NCBI RefSeq assembly: GCF_000014965.1
Contig: NC_008554.1
Span: forward strand, 4,266,001-4,330,000
Length of the DNA stretch: 64,000 nucleotides
Reading direction: 5' to 3'
Source: Syntrophobacter fumaroxidans MPOB
GTDB taxonomy: Bacteria > Desulfobacterota > Syntrophobacteria > Syntrophobacterales > Syntrophobacteraceae
The position numbers and the translations under genes are program-made. The notes below the pieces were generated by a model that saw only the letters and a program-made list of their open reading frames with translations, had not been told where the DNA came from and ran no database searches. This document shows positions 29,001 through 36,729 of this stretch, in pieces. The number at the start of each line of letters is the position of its first letter. Positions within the stretch are counted from its first letter, which is position 1.

Positions 29001-29051
29001 ACCGGGACCCCGGAATACAGAGCTTTCATGGTTAATGTGACAAAGGTGTAG
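26004..29051 (+). CDS. fdnG: Tat-exported formate dehydrogenase alpha subunit (FdnG type)
   Basis: 1015 residues from ATG 26004 (AGAGGAG upstream). A twin-arginine signal (TRREFLFISGAMGAGLALS) is followed by a [4Fe-4S] motif (CYHCAVTCGLIC...SLCAKG), the molybdopterin domain and the active-site stretch YLDHQARVCHAPSVASL, with Cys196 in place of the Sec196 of E. coli FdnG. The late CTTYSCTEHWCTGADTRW also matches periplasmic FDHs. It acts in the periplasm with the beta subunit 12 bp downstream. The cluster follows the cytosolic FDH by 75 bp, so one operon can supply formate oxidation or production on both sides of the membrane. Confidence 0.93.
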   Translation: MGVTRREFLFISGAMGAGLALSSLGVDMLPVVAYAEGLSKIDKVKSAKEMYSLCYHCAVTCGLICSTDTKTGKIINIEGDPDNPINEGSLCAKGAASLQMSARNENRLTRVLYRKPGGNQWEVKTWDWALTRIAKNIKAVRDKEFIVKNAKGQVVNRVEALAHMGSSKLDNEECWMITTAMRALGLVYLDHQARVCHAPSVASLAESLGRGSMTNHPIDIGNSDCVLVMGGNAAEAHPITFRWAVRAKDKGAKIIHVDPRFTRTSAIADHHAFLRAGTDIAFLGGMIKYILDNNKYFEEYVRNYTNASCSIDEKFSFKDGLFSGYDPAARKYDKSTWVFRLDANGVPEKDPTLKNPRCVLQMMKAHYARYDLEKVSSITGTPVEDLKTIYELYSSTGVRDKAGTILYALGWTQHTVGVQNIRTMTIVQLLLGNIGIAGGGVNALRGQPNVQGSTDQAILAHILPGYLKTPAASLTTLDEYLARNTPKTREPQSANWYQNTPKYMVSLLKSWYGDKAIKENGFAYSYLPKIDDGQDATLLDMIDKMYAGKIKGFTCVGQNPACSNPNAGKTRKALANLDWMVHINIFDNETASFWKGPGMDPKKIKTEVFLLPAAAQMEKAGSMTNTGRWLQWKYTAEKPPGDALSMGDILYRLVMKLKDLYKKEKGTFPDPILDLQWNYADVKGMYDSTAVAKAMNGYFLDDVTVGDKSFKKGECVPGFSYLQADGKTSCGIWIHCGSFTQDGTNLIARRKKDDPTGLGLYPEWAWAWPMNRRILYNRASVDEKGQPWDPRRAVLKWADGKWVGDVPDGPWPPLSDKEKGKLPFIMKPDGVASLFGPGLADGPFPEHYEPLESPLSKSLISAQLSSPVIRIFNSDCDKIAGCDPRFPLVCTTYSCTEHWCTGADTRWQSWLTETMPQAYVEISREFADLRGIENGEKVKVESVRGKVECVAMVTTRLRPLKVGGQTLHQVGITYNYGWLFPKDCGDSANLLTPTAGDPNTGTPEYRAFMVNVTKV

Positions 29052-29063
29052 GAGGAGTGAGAC

Positions 29064-29717
29064 ATGTCCAAGGGAAAATCCATAATGGTTGATACCTCCA
29101 GGTGCACCGCCTGCCGTGGCTGCCAGGTGGCCTGTAAACAATGGAACGGTTTGCCCGGCACGAAGACCAGGCAGTTGGGCACGTATCAGAACCCCCAGGA
29201 CGTCTCCGCGGAAACGTGGAAGCTGGTCCGGTTCTCGGAGGGGATCAAGGAAAACGGAAAACCTTACTGGTACTTCTTCTCGGAACAATGCCGGCATTGC
29301 CTCGAACCGCCGTGCGTGGATTCCATCGGGGGATACCAGCCGGAAGGTGCCATGAGGGATGAGGCGACGGGTGCGGTGATCTTCAAACCGGCATCGAAGG
29401 AGGCGCCTTTCGAGGAAGTCAAGGGCGCCTGCCCGTACAACATTCCTCGCCAGGACGCCAAGAGCAAGGAGTTTTTCAAGTGCACCATGTGCCTTGACCG
29501 TATCACCAACAACAGGATTCCGGCGTGCGTCCAGAGTTGTCCCACCGGCGCGATGGCGTTCGGAGAGCGGGACGCCATCGTCGAAATGGTGAAGAAGCGC
29601 GTCGAGGAGTTGAAGAAGACCACTCCCAAGGCGATGGCGCTCAACCCGGACGAGGTCCGGGTGATCTACATCGTCACGGACGATCCCAAGAAATACCACC
29701 AGTACGCGGTGGCATGA
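29064..29717 (+). CDS. fdnH: Formate dehydrogenase beta subunit, four [4Fe-4S] clusters
   Basis: 217 residues with cysteine groups CTACRGCQVACKQW, CRHCLEPPC, CPYNIPRQD and CTMCLDRITNNRIPACVQSCPTGAM, the FdnH/FdhB1 electron-transfer pattern. It is shorter than E. coli FdnH (294) and lacks its C-terminal membrane anchor, and no gamma (cytochrome b) subunit follows, so the enzyme is probably a soluble periplasmic heterodimer handing electrons to a periplasmic cytochrome c. No Tat signal of its own; it would be co-exported with alpha. Confidence 0.92.
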   Translation: MSKGKSIMVDTSRCTACRGCQVACKQWNGLPGTKTRQLGTYQNPQDVSAETWKLVRFSEGIKENGKPYWYFFSEQCRHCLEPPCVDSIGGYQPEGAMRDEATGAVIFKPASKEAPFEEVKGACPYNIPRQDAKSKEFFKCTMCLDRITNNRIPACVQSCPTGAMAFGERDAIVEMVKKRVEELKKTTPKAMALNPDEVRVIYIVTDDPKKYHQYAVA

Positions 29718-29722
29718 AGAAC

Positions 29723-29765
29723 GGGGCGGATGTCCCCGTTTCGAACGTTGGCATCCGCCCCTTTT
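29723..29765 (+). terminator. Rho-independent terminator of the formate dehydrogenase operon
   Basis: GGGGCGGATG (29723-29732) pairs with CATCCGCCCC (29752-29761), followed by TTTT. It starts 6 bp after the beta-subunit stop. Repeat copy B begins at once after the T-run. Confidence 0.85.
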
Positions 29766-29767
29766 CA

Positions 29768-30004
29768 TACGGATTTGCGTTCAAGAGATGATACTCTAAA
29801 AGCGTGGGGGACGTATCCCCCACACCCCCTCGCCGCTTCGCGGCTCCGTGTGGCGCTGCGGCGGCGGCCTACGGCCAGTCGCCGACAGCGCCGAGCACTC
29901 GGCCTCACGCGCTTGCGCGTGTGGCCGAAACTTGGGGGGTGCGGGGGAATCATTCCCCCGCTCTTTTGTGCTTGAAAGATCCATCTCTTGAACGCAACTT
30001 CGTA
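29768..30004. mobile_element. MITE-like element copy B (237 bp)
   Basis: Bounded by terminal inverted repeats of 23 bp (left TACGGATTTGCGTTCAAGAG; right the same in reverse, two mismatches) and by TCA on both sides (29765-29767, 30005-30007), a likely target duplication. The interior holds successive hairpins (GTGGGGGAC/GTATCCCCCAC, GCCGCTTCGCGGC, CACGCGCTTGCGCGTG, GCGGGGGAAT/ATTCCCCCGC). No protein is encoded. About 90% identical to the core of copy E (50426-50641). Confidence 0.85.
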
Positions 30005-30274
30005 TCAAATCCCGGTTTCCGACGCGCTTCCGGGGGACAACCCCCATGTGCCGGATGGAAATCGAGCGGTTCACGATCGATACGAGCGGCGGCGTGAACT
30101 TTTTTCACCCGGCGATCGCCGAGCTTGGCCCGATCGTGGGCGCGCGGGACCTGGCCTTCCACGCCGGGATGGCATAATGCATCAGGCCGGTGTTCAGGGG
30201 GATTTGCAGGGAACGGCAGTACCGCACACGGATCGTTGAGCAAGGGGTTCCGGGGGGCCTGCTCCGGTTCAGAC

Positions 30275-30327
30275 GAAAAAAGCGGAGGTACAGAGGAAAT
30301 GGGAGGCCATTTCTCTGGATCTCCGCT
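30275..30327 (-). terminator. Rho-independent terminator of terC
   Basis: On the minus strand a 47-bp hairpin (AGCGGAG/CTCCGCT outer stem at 30281-30287 and 30321-30327; CAGAGGAAATGG/CCATTTCTCTG inner stem) is followed by TTTTTTCG. It lies about 50 bp after the terC stop. The 0.27 kb between copy B and this hairpin shows no gene. Confidence 0.8.
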
Positions 30328-30380
30328 TCCGATTTTCGCAGACGACGTTCCCGGAGAGCACTCCATGGAGCGATGCGGTA

Positions 30381-31136
30381 TTAATCCTCGGCTGCTATAG
30401 GCACCGCCTCCGGCTCAGATAAGTGATTCGGATTCTGGCCGGTTTCCTTTTTTCGCTGGGCGAGCACGATAAATCTGCCGACGGCGATCACCGCCACCGT
30501 AAAGAAAATCATGACCCCATATTCGGTCAGTTTGGACGGGTGAAGAAGATTTTCCACGTACGGGTCCGTGATCATCATTTCGCCGCCGACCTTGCCCAGA
30601 ATGCCGGCGCCGAGGTAGAGGATGATCGGGTACCGATCCATGAGCCTGGCCAGAATCGAGCTCATGAAGACCACGAACGGGATGCTCAGACCAAGGCCGA
30701 ACAAGAGCAAAAACAGGTTGCCGTGAGAGGCGGCGCCCACGGCCAGCATGTTGTCGATTCCCATGCTCATGTCCGCCACGATGATGATCCAGAGCGCCTG
30801 CAGGAGACTTCCCGCCTCCTTGTGCGATTCGTCCTCGGAGCCCTGAACGAGCAGCTTCACCGCAATCCAGAGGATCACGGCGCCTCCCACCAGTTTGATG
30901 AACTGTATCATGAGAAGCTGGGCCACCACGAAGGTGCAGGCAACCCGGACCACAACCGCTCCGCCCGCGCCCAAGGCGATGCCCATGGTGCGGGTGCGTC
31001 CGTGCAGGTTCTTCACTGCCATGGCGATGACCACGGCGTTGTCGCCCGCCAGCACAAGGTCGATCACCACGATGCTCATCAACGCCGTCAAGAACTGCCA
31101 CGTGAATTCGAAATGACCAAACATCCCAAAATCCAT
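30381..31136 (-). CDS. TerC/YjbE-family integral membrane protein
   Basis: 251 residues from ATG 31136 (GGGGGAGGGAAAG upstream). About seven hydrophobic segments with paired acidic motifs IDLVLAGDNAVVIAMA and ADMSMGIDNMLAVGAA, typical of TerC/YceF/YjbE proteins, now linked to Mn2+ export and to metalation of secreted proteins. A longer frame start at 31196 lacks support. It is a single-gene unit with its own terminator. Confidence 0.88.
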   Translation of the reverse strand: MDFGMFGHFEFTWQFLTALMSIVVIDLVLAGDNAVVIAMAVKNLHGRTRTMGIALGAGGAVVVRVACTFVVAQLLMIQFIKLVGGAVILWIAVKLLVQGSEDESHKEAGSLLQALWIIIVADMSMGIDNMLAVGAASHGNLFLLLFGLGLSIPFVVFMSSILARLMDRYPIILYLGAGILGKVGGEMMITDPYVENLLHPSKLTEYGVMIFFTVAVIAVGRFIVLAQRKKETGQNPNHLSEPEAVPIAAED

Positions 31137-31906
31137 CTTTCCCTCCCCCGTTGGCCCAGGCTGTGTTTCATGTCGCTTGGTCGGCTTCCGTCGCACTTGT
31201 TGAGGATGGTCGCAGCGGCCTCACGTCCATCGACGGGAAGGAGCAACATGCATGCCGGATGCAAACGCGCGGGGCAGTCAATGGAATGAGGTCCAATTGT
31301 CCAACGAAAAGACATATGAGTGTAGACTTCAGAGAGACACCGGTCAAGTAGAAGCCGCAAGATTCTGGATTTCCTCCGCGACCGGTTCTCGACGACATCG
31401 GCCATATGGAGGCGGGGCGTGCCCGGCGGGAAATACAAGGATGGGAAAGACTGGTTTCGGCCGGTGGGAGCCGCGCCTATGGTTTCGAGAGAGGGTCCTC
31501 TTCCACCGTTATGCCGGGACGAGAAACACAATTGTCCATGCCCCCGCCCCCCCCCGCAAAGCATGAAAACAGACTCCCCCGGGAGTTTGTTTTTCAGTGT
31601 AATTGACAGGATCCCAGGGCGTCTTGCGAGTAAACGATGAAGTCTCTTCGCCGACGCGGGAGCCGGGTTCCGCGTCGTCCGAAAAGGAGCATCCCCGGCG
31701 ACGGCGAAGCGTCTCGATCTCGAACGACCTGAGTGCGGGATGTCCGGCTTCCGTCCAGCTGCCGGTCGCCACTCTTCTTGGATGGTGATCGGGATGTTCC
31801 TTGAAAGCGAATTTCGGGGCGCGCAGGCATGCTACGCCCCGTGCGAGGTTCGAACCGCGATTTTCGCGAGGGGACTTGCCGCGGTCGGCTCTGCTGCGAG
31901 CGGTTC
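31137..31906. other. Intergenic region between terC and an L,D-transpeptidase gene
   Basis: About 0.77 kb, no supported gene; contains repeat fragment C at about 31528-31604. A tRNA-like GGTTCGAACC near 31849 has no cloverleaf around it. Confidence 0.5.
31528..31604. repeat. Fragment of the MITE-like family (copy C, right arm only)
   Basis: AATTGTCCATGCCCCC, then AAAGCATGAAAACAGACTCC and a GGGAGTTTGTTTTTC complement, aligning with the right arm of copy E (50641-50715). The hairpin at 31565-31595 survives; the left arm and outer TACG end are missing or decayed. Confidence 0.7.
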
Positions 31907-32578
31907 TCAAGGCATGACTTCGACCGGAGTGCCCACGGAGACGATGGAGAAGAGCTCATCCATCGCGCTGTTGCGCACGGCCACGCAGCCCCAGGTCCAA
32001 TCCCGGCCGGCCCCGCCGCCGTGGATGAAAATGTCGCCCCCGAGGACGGTATTTGACGGCGGGCGCCTCTTGCCCTCCGAGGCTTCAACAATGTTGCGGA
32101 AATCTTCCAGGCTGATGGCCCCCCAAACCAGCGCCTTCTCCGCATGCCTGGGGTCGGGATAGTTCAACCCGAGAGATTTGTAGAACCGGCTGTTAGGGTT
32201 CTTCGCACAGATGAAGAACTGGCCCTCGGGAGTCCGCCCGTCTCCACGCATGAACTTGTCGCCGTTGGGGCTGAAGCCGAGGCCGATGGGATATTCTCTC
32301 ACCAGCACCCCATTGTTGACGAGCAGGAGTCTTCTGTCGCTCTTGTAAACGTATATCTTGGGATTTGAGACCAATGACAACGGGCAGTCGAGATTGACCT
32401 CGGTGTATGGAACCTGCTCTTTCGGCGGTTCGGGCGGAGGCGGGGGCAATTTTGCCACTCGCGGCCCGGTGGGGGTGTCCCATTGAAAAAGCGAACAAGA
32501 GGTAAGAAATGCGACTGTCAAAGAGAAAAAGATCCCAATAAGCACGCAATTTCTTTTCGGCAATCCTGTCCTTTTCAT
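31907..32578 (-). CDS. L,D-transpeptidase (YkuD) lipoprotein
   Basis: 223 residues. A lipoprotein signal (IFFSLTVAFLTSC, lipobox LTSC) is followed by a proline-rich linker (PPPPPEPPKEQ) and a YkuD domain with the catalytic region IFIHGGGAGRDWTWGCVAVR (His ... Gly-Cys). It should cross-link peptidoglycan or attach proteins to it in the periplasm. A second YkuD lipoprotein is 146 bp upstream on the same strand. Confidence 0.85.
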   Translation of the reverse strand: MKRTGLPKRNCVLIGIFFSLTVAFLTSCSLFQWDTPTGPRVAKLPPPPPEPPKEQVPYTEVNLDCPLSLVSNPKIYVYKSDRRLLLVNNGVLVREYPIGLGFSPNGDKFMRGDGRTPEGQFFICAKNPNSRFYKSLGLNYPDPRHAEKALVWGAISLEDFRNIVEASEGKRRPPSNTVLGGDIFIHGGGAGRDWTWGCVAVRNSAMDELFSIVSVGTPVEVMP

Positions 32579-32724
32579 TTCTTGCTGTCCCCCCCATTCA
32601 TGTCAAGTTTACATTTTGCCCCATACAATTAGAAACGCTCAATCGGAGGATTGCAGAATAGCGCATATTGGTATTGCTCTGCAAGCTCCATCTCTTCAAA
32701 ACACGTCCGGCATATTCAAAAAAA

Positions 32725-33600
32725 TCACGATTCAGTGGTAGTTTTCTTCTTTTTATTGGGTCCGACGGGTTTTATTTGTTTGAAGTAACTCTGAAGCATT
32801 CTTGTCGTGTCATCCACAGAGTCGACGATCACAACCATGGTCCCCTTGTCGGCCCATTCGTAAACTTCCTCCGAAGGTCCCATGGGCAGGTTGATGCAAC
32901 CGTGCGAACAGTACCCTCCGATCACGTCGCCCATGTGAACCCACACGCGCTCGTAGATCCGCAATGCATAGGGCATTGGAGCCGGTTCGCCGAAAGCGTT
33001 GGTATAGGATTGGGAAATATGGTCGATATCCTTGTCCAGTACCCTGTAGACCCCCGCCTTCGTCCAGCCGAACATTTTCCCGATGCAGATTTGCGTGTCC
33101 CCGATCAGCTTTCCCTGCTGGTACCATCCCAGGAAAGGGATGTCCTTGGCGATCAGGATGAACTTGGGCAGGCCCGCAACCTCTCGAATATACAAAGGCA
33201 TCGGGGTCCAGTTCTTGTACGCCCGGAAATCCCTGGGCACCCTCAGCTTCCTCTTGTTCTTGATATCCTCGGGAATGTAAAACCTCGCCTTGGTATTGAG
33301 TCGGGCCAGTATTTCCTTGCACGCGACGGGAGTCAGGTCGGGGTCCTTTTCGGCCATCTTCTCTATTTCTTTTTCCGTGATGACGCGCTCGGTCCAACGT
33401 TTGTCAAGCACGGTCTTTTTTGCCGGCCGGCGCGGCGGAGGCGCCTTGGGCGGAGGCGGGGGCGGTTTCTGCCGGCTGTAGGCCTCCTCCTCCAGGTTGT
33501 CGATCTGGCTCATGTCCACCTGTTTGGTGGACGCACATCCACCCAGAAAGACAACCGCAAACAGAAAACACCATAAAGAACCGATCAGTCTCTTAACCAC
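32725..33600 (-). CDS. L,D-transpeptidase (YkuD) lipoprotein
   Basis: 291 residues with a lipobox (FLGGC), a Lys/Pro-rich linker (QKPPPPPPKAPPPRRPAKK), a segment of about 80 residues of unknown role and a YkuD domain with the full motif HMGDVIGGYCSHGCINLP. The protein keeps the canonical SHGC site that the neighbour shows as WGC. A charged Lys/Thr tail ends the protein. The two genes probably form a cell-wall pair. Confidence 0.88.
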   Translation of the reverse strand: MVKRLIGSLWCFLFAVVFLGGCASTKQVDMSQIDNLEEEAYSRQKPPPPPPKAPPPRRPAKKTVLDKRWTERVITEKEIEKMAEKDPDLTPVACKEILARLNTKARFYIPEDIKNKRKLRVPRDFRAYKNWTPMPLYIREVAGLPKFILIAKDIPFLGWYQQGKLIGDTQICIGKMFGWTKAGVYRVLDKDIDHISQSYTNAFGEPAPMPYALRIYERVWVHMGDVIGGYCSHGCINLPMGPSEEVYEWADKGTMVVIVDSVDDTTRMLQSYFKQIKPVGPNKKKKTTTES

Positions 33601-34897
33601 CGGTCAGTCATCTCCTGAGCTTTCTTCACCGAGCATCCGGATGGACGGTCTTTTCAATCCGACGAAACCCTGCCGGTCAACGCTTCATGTCCGGTCCATT
33701 CCGGACCGTCGTTCGGATTGAACCCCCAATAATGGGGCAGGCAACATTCCCTCAGCAATCACGTTCTCTTCACGGTTGCATGCAAAGGACTTGCAATTCC
33801 GAATCAAGCGTCAACAGATAATTCGTTTCAAGAGAGAGCCACTCCTCAATCTTCCCGTCACAAACGGGGCAAATATAGTCAAGAACAAGGACTAATGCAA
33901 GTTCGAGATGCACAAGGCGCGGATAGGCAGGTCGCGACTCGAGCCGCATACAGCTTATTGCCTGGGGCCCTGGCTTCAGTATGGACACAAAACACTGTGT
34001 TTACAACTGATTAGGGATATCCGTGGCGCTCATGCGCTTGATGCTGCCTGAGGCTTTCTCCGTCGGTTTGTATCTCGGCAGCATGTTCATACGAAGTTAC
34101 CTAGAAAACAGACTCCCTCGGGAGTCTGTTTTCTAGGTAAATCCGTATCAAGCGCTCCGCGGGAGGGGCCTTCCGTCGGAGATAACGCAGCACCCGTTTC
34201 CCGGAGATCGGGCCTTCTTTCACGGTTCCTGCCCCATGGCCGCGGGCCTGGAGGTCGCAACGACGCGGAAACGTTTTGAACGCAGTCCCACCGCCATGGG
34301 CACGCCCACTTTCTTTCCCCGGTGATGTTGCCCCATGTGTCCATAACCCACGCTCACAAGGATGTGCGGGGATGACGACAATCTCCATGCGACTGTGACC
34401 GTGATGTTGACGGCTCCTTTTCAGGAGCTTGTTTCCGGGCATAGGGCACCTCCGATTTTTCGGGGAGAGCAAATTCTTCACAAAGCGGATGGAATTTGAT
34501 GTAATAAGCCCTGAACAGGCTTGGTGCTTTCGGGCAAGTCGAACGATCCGACGCGGCGTCTCCCTTCCGGGCCAGGCAAAGCCCGTTCGGCTGCCGTCGC
34601 GAGCTCCACGATCGCGCGGCGTCCGTGGGGGGCGCATGCCGGAGAGCGTCCCGGCAAGATGATTCGGCAGGTCCTTGCCGTGAAAGCGGCTCGGTTGCCG
34701 CGAGGATATGCGGTATCGCGGAGTCCGGCGCCGGGGCACGGTGTTTCCTCCCGGATTCGGCATGCGAGGGAGCACCGGCGGAAACGCCCGGGTTTCTTTC
34801 CGCCCTCGATCCTTGCGGATTGCCCGAAGGGCGCGCGTGCCGCCTTGTGCGGTTTCTGTTTGGTATGACAGTGTCGATTCGAAGGGAGCCGAAAGAG
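33601..34897. other. Long intergenic region upstream of glnS
   Basis: About 1.3 kb between divergent genes. It includes repeat copy D at 34090. A 72-codon minus-strand frame at 33770-33988 (contains YICPVCDGKIEEW) has no ribosome-binding site and I do not support it. Nothing else recognisable. Confidence 0.45.
34090..34147. repeat. Short palindromic MITE-like repeat (copy D)
   Basis: 58-bp near-perfect palindrome from TACGAAGTTACCTAG to CTAGGTAAATCCGTA with central AAAACAGACTCCC/GGGAGTCTGTTTT, flanked on both sides by TCA (34087-34089, 34148-34150). Same family as copies A and E. Confidence 0.88.
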
Positions 34898-36592
34898 ATG
34901 TCGACGAACAATTCCACCCCTCCACCCAATTTCATTCGCGCCATTGTCGCCGCGGACGTCCAGTCGGGGAAAAACTACGGCCGGGTCATCACGCGATTTC
35001 CTCCGGAGCCCAACGGCTATCTGCACATCGGGCACGCCAAGTCCATCTGCCTGAATTTCGGAATTGCCGCGGAGTTCGGAGGCCTGTGCAATTTCCGGTT
35101 CGACGACACCAATCCGAGCAAAGAAGAAACCGAATACGTGGAGTCGATCATCGAAGACGTCCACTGGCTCGGTTTCGACTGGGGCGACAGGCTCTATTAC
35201 GCATCGGATTATTTCGAGCGACTCTATGAGTATGCGGTGCAGCTGGTCCGGGACGGCAACGCCTACGTTTGCAGCCTGACTGCGGATGAGATCAGGGAAT
35301 ACCGCGGAACGCTCACCCAGCCGGGCAAGGACAGTCCCTACCGGAACCGTTCGGTCGCGGAGAACCTGGACCTGCTGGCGCGCATGCGGGCCGGAGAATT
35401 CGAGGACGGTTCCCATGTACTCAGGGCCAGGATCGATATGGCTTCTCCCAATTTGAACATGCGGGATCCGGTGATTTACCGCATTCGCCACGTCGAGCAT
35501 CACAGAACCGGCAACAAATGGTGTATCTACCCCATGTATGACTTCGCCCACGGTCTATCGGACTCCGTCGAAGGAATCACGCATTCCATCTGCACTCTCG
35601 AGTACGAGGACCATCGGCCCCTCTACGACTGGTTTCTGGATGTCCTGAAGGTCGAGTGCCACCCGCAGCAGATCGAGTTCGCGCGACTCAACCTGAGCCA
35701 TACCGTGATGAGCAAACGCAAGCTCTTGCAGTTGGTCCGGGAAGGACATGTGGCCGGGTGGGACGATCCCCGAATGCCGACGCTGGCCGGAATCCGCCGT
35801 CGCGGTTATACGCCCGAGGCGATTCGCAATTTCTGTGAGCTCATCGGTGTCGGCAAGCGGGACAGCATGGTGGACGCGGCGCTGCTCGAGCACTGCATTC
35901 GCGAGGATCTCAACCGCCGCGCGCCTCGGGTCATGGGGGTGGTGCGGCCGCTCCGCGTGGTCATCGACAACTATCCCGAAGGGCAGGTGGAGGAGCTCGA
36001 AGCGGTGAACAATCCTGAAGATCCCGGGATGGGGACGCGGAAGGTGCCTTTTTCGCGGGTGATCTACATCGAGCAGGAAGATTTCATGGAGGCTCCGCCG
36101 AAGAAGTTCTATCGTCTCGCGCCGGGCCGGGAGGTCCGCCTGCGCTACGCGTACTTCATCACATGCGTGGACGTGGTCAAGGACGCGCAGGGGAAAGTAG
36201 TCGAGCTACGCTGCACCTACGATCCGGCCACTCGCGGCGGAGGCGCTCCCGACGGCAGGGCCGTGAAGGCCACCCTGCATTGGGTTTCCGCGGACCATGC
36301 CCTGGAAGCCGAGGCACGGCTCTACGATCATCTTTTTCTCAAGGCGGATCCGGACGATGAGAGGGACGGTCTTGATTTCAAGGCCCACATCAATCCCGCA
36401 TCGCTCGAAGTGCTGAAGTCATGCCGGGTTGAACCGAGCCTTGCCGGTGCCGCACCGGGAACCCGTTACCAACTGGAGCGGCAGGGCTATTTCTGCGTCG
36501 ATCCGGACAGCACCGCTCAGAAACTGGTCTTGAACCGTACCGTCACGCTCCGTGACACGTGGGCCAAAGTCATGAAAAAGGAGAAGCCCTGA
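34898..36592 (+). CDS. glnS: Glutaminyl-tRNA synthetase
   Basis: 564 residues from ATG 34898 (GGGAG upstream). Class I signature [20 protein letters not shown] and KMSKS equivalent [10 protein letters not shown]; GlnRS-type [16 protein letters not shown] and the C-terminal anticodon-binding beta-barrels ([35 protein letters not shown]). It charges tRNA(Gln) directly with glutamine. Normal length; monocistronic. Confidence 0.96.
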   Translation: MSTNNSTPPPNFIRAIVAADVQSGKNYGRVITRFPPEPNGYLHIGHAKSICLNFGIAAEFGGLCNFRFDDTNPSKEETEYVESIIEDVHWLGFDWGDRLYYASDYFERLYEYAVQLVRDGNAYVCSLTADEIREYRGTLTQPGKDSPYRNRSVAENLDLLARMRAGEFEDGSHVLRARIDMASPNLNMRDPVIYRIRHVEHHRTGNKWCIYPMYDFAHGLSDSVEGITHSICTLEYEDHRPLYDWFLDVLKVECHPQQIEFARLNLSHTVMSKRKLLQLVREGHVAGWDDPRMPTLAGIRRRGYTPEAIRNFCELIGVGKRDSMVDAALLEHCIREDLNRRAPRVMGVVRPLRVVIDNYPEGQVEELEAVNNPEDPGMGTRKVPFSRVIYIEQEDFMEAPPKKFYRLAPGREVRLRYAYFITCVDVVKDAQGKVVELRCTYDPATRGGGAPDGRAVKATLHWVSADHALEAEARLYDHLFLKADPDDERDGLDFKAHINPASLEVLKSCRVEPSLAGAAPGTRYQLERQGYFCVDPDSTAQKLVLNRTVTLRDTWAKVMKKEKP

Positions 36593-36729
36593 CCGGCCTT
36601 TCATCCTGCGATCTCGCGCGGCCCGCAATACGCGGAACGCCTCCCGGCCAAGCCGTGACGCCCGGTCGGCCCATGAGGGCGTGTGACACCCGGGTGCGTT
36701 GAGGCTTATTCTTCCGTTCTTCGCCGCCC

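Noticed and set aside
24729-29768. Very long minus-strand open frames opposite the formate dehydrogenase genes
   Set aside because: They are antisense shadows of GC-rich conserved genes; Arg/Gly/His-rich translations without motifs.
31840-31870. tRNA T-arm-like GGTTCGAACC
   Set aside because: No acceptor, D or anticodon stems can be formed around it.
33770-33988. 72-codon minus-strand ORF with CPVC motif
   Set aside because: No ribosome-binding site, isolated, and no recognisable family; too weak to list as a gene.
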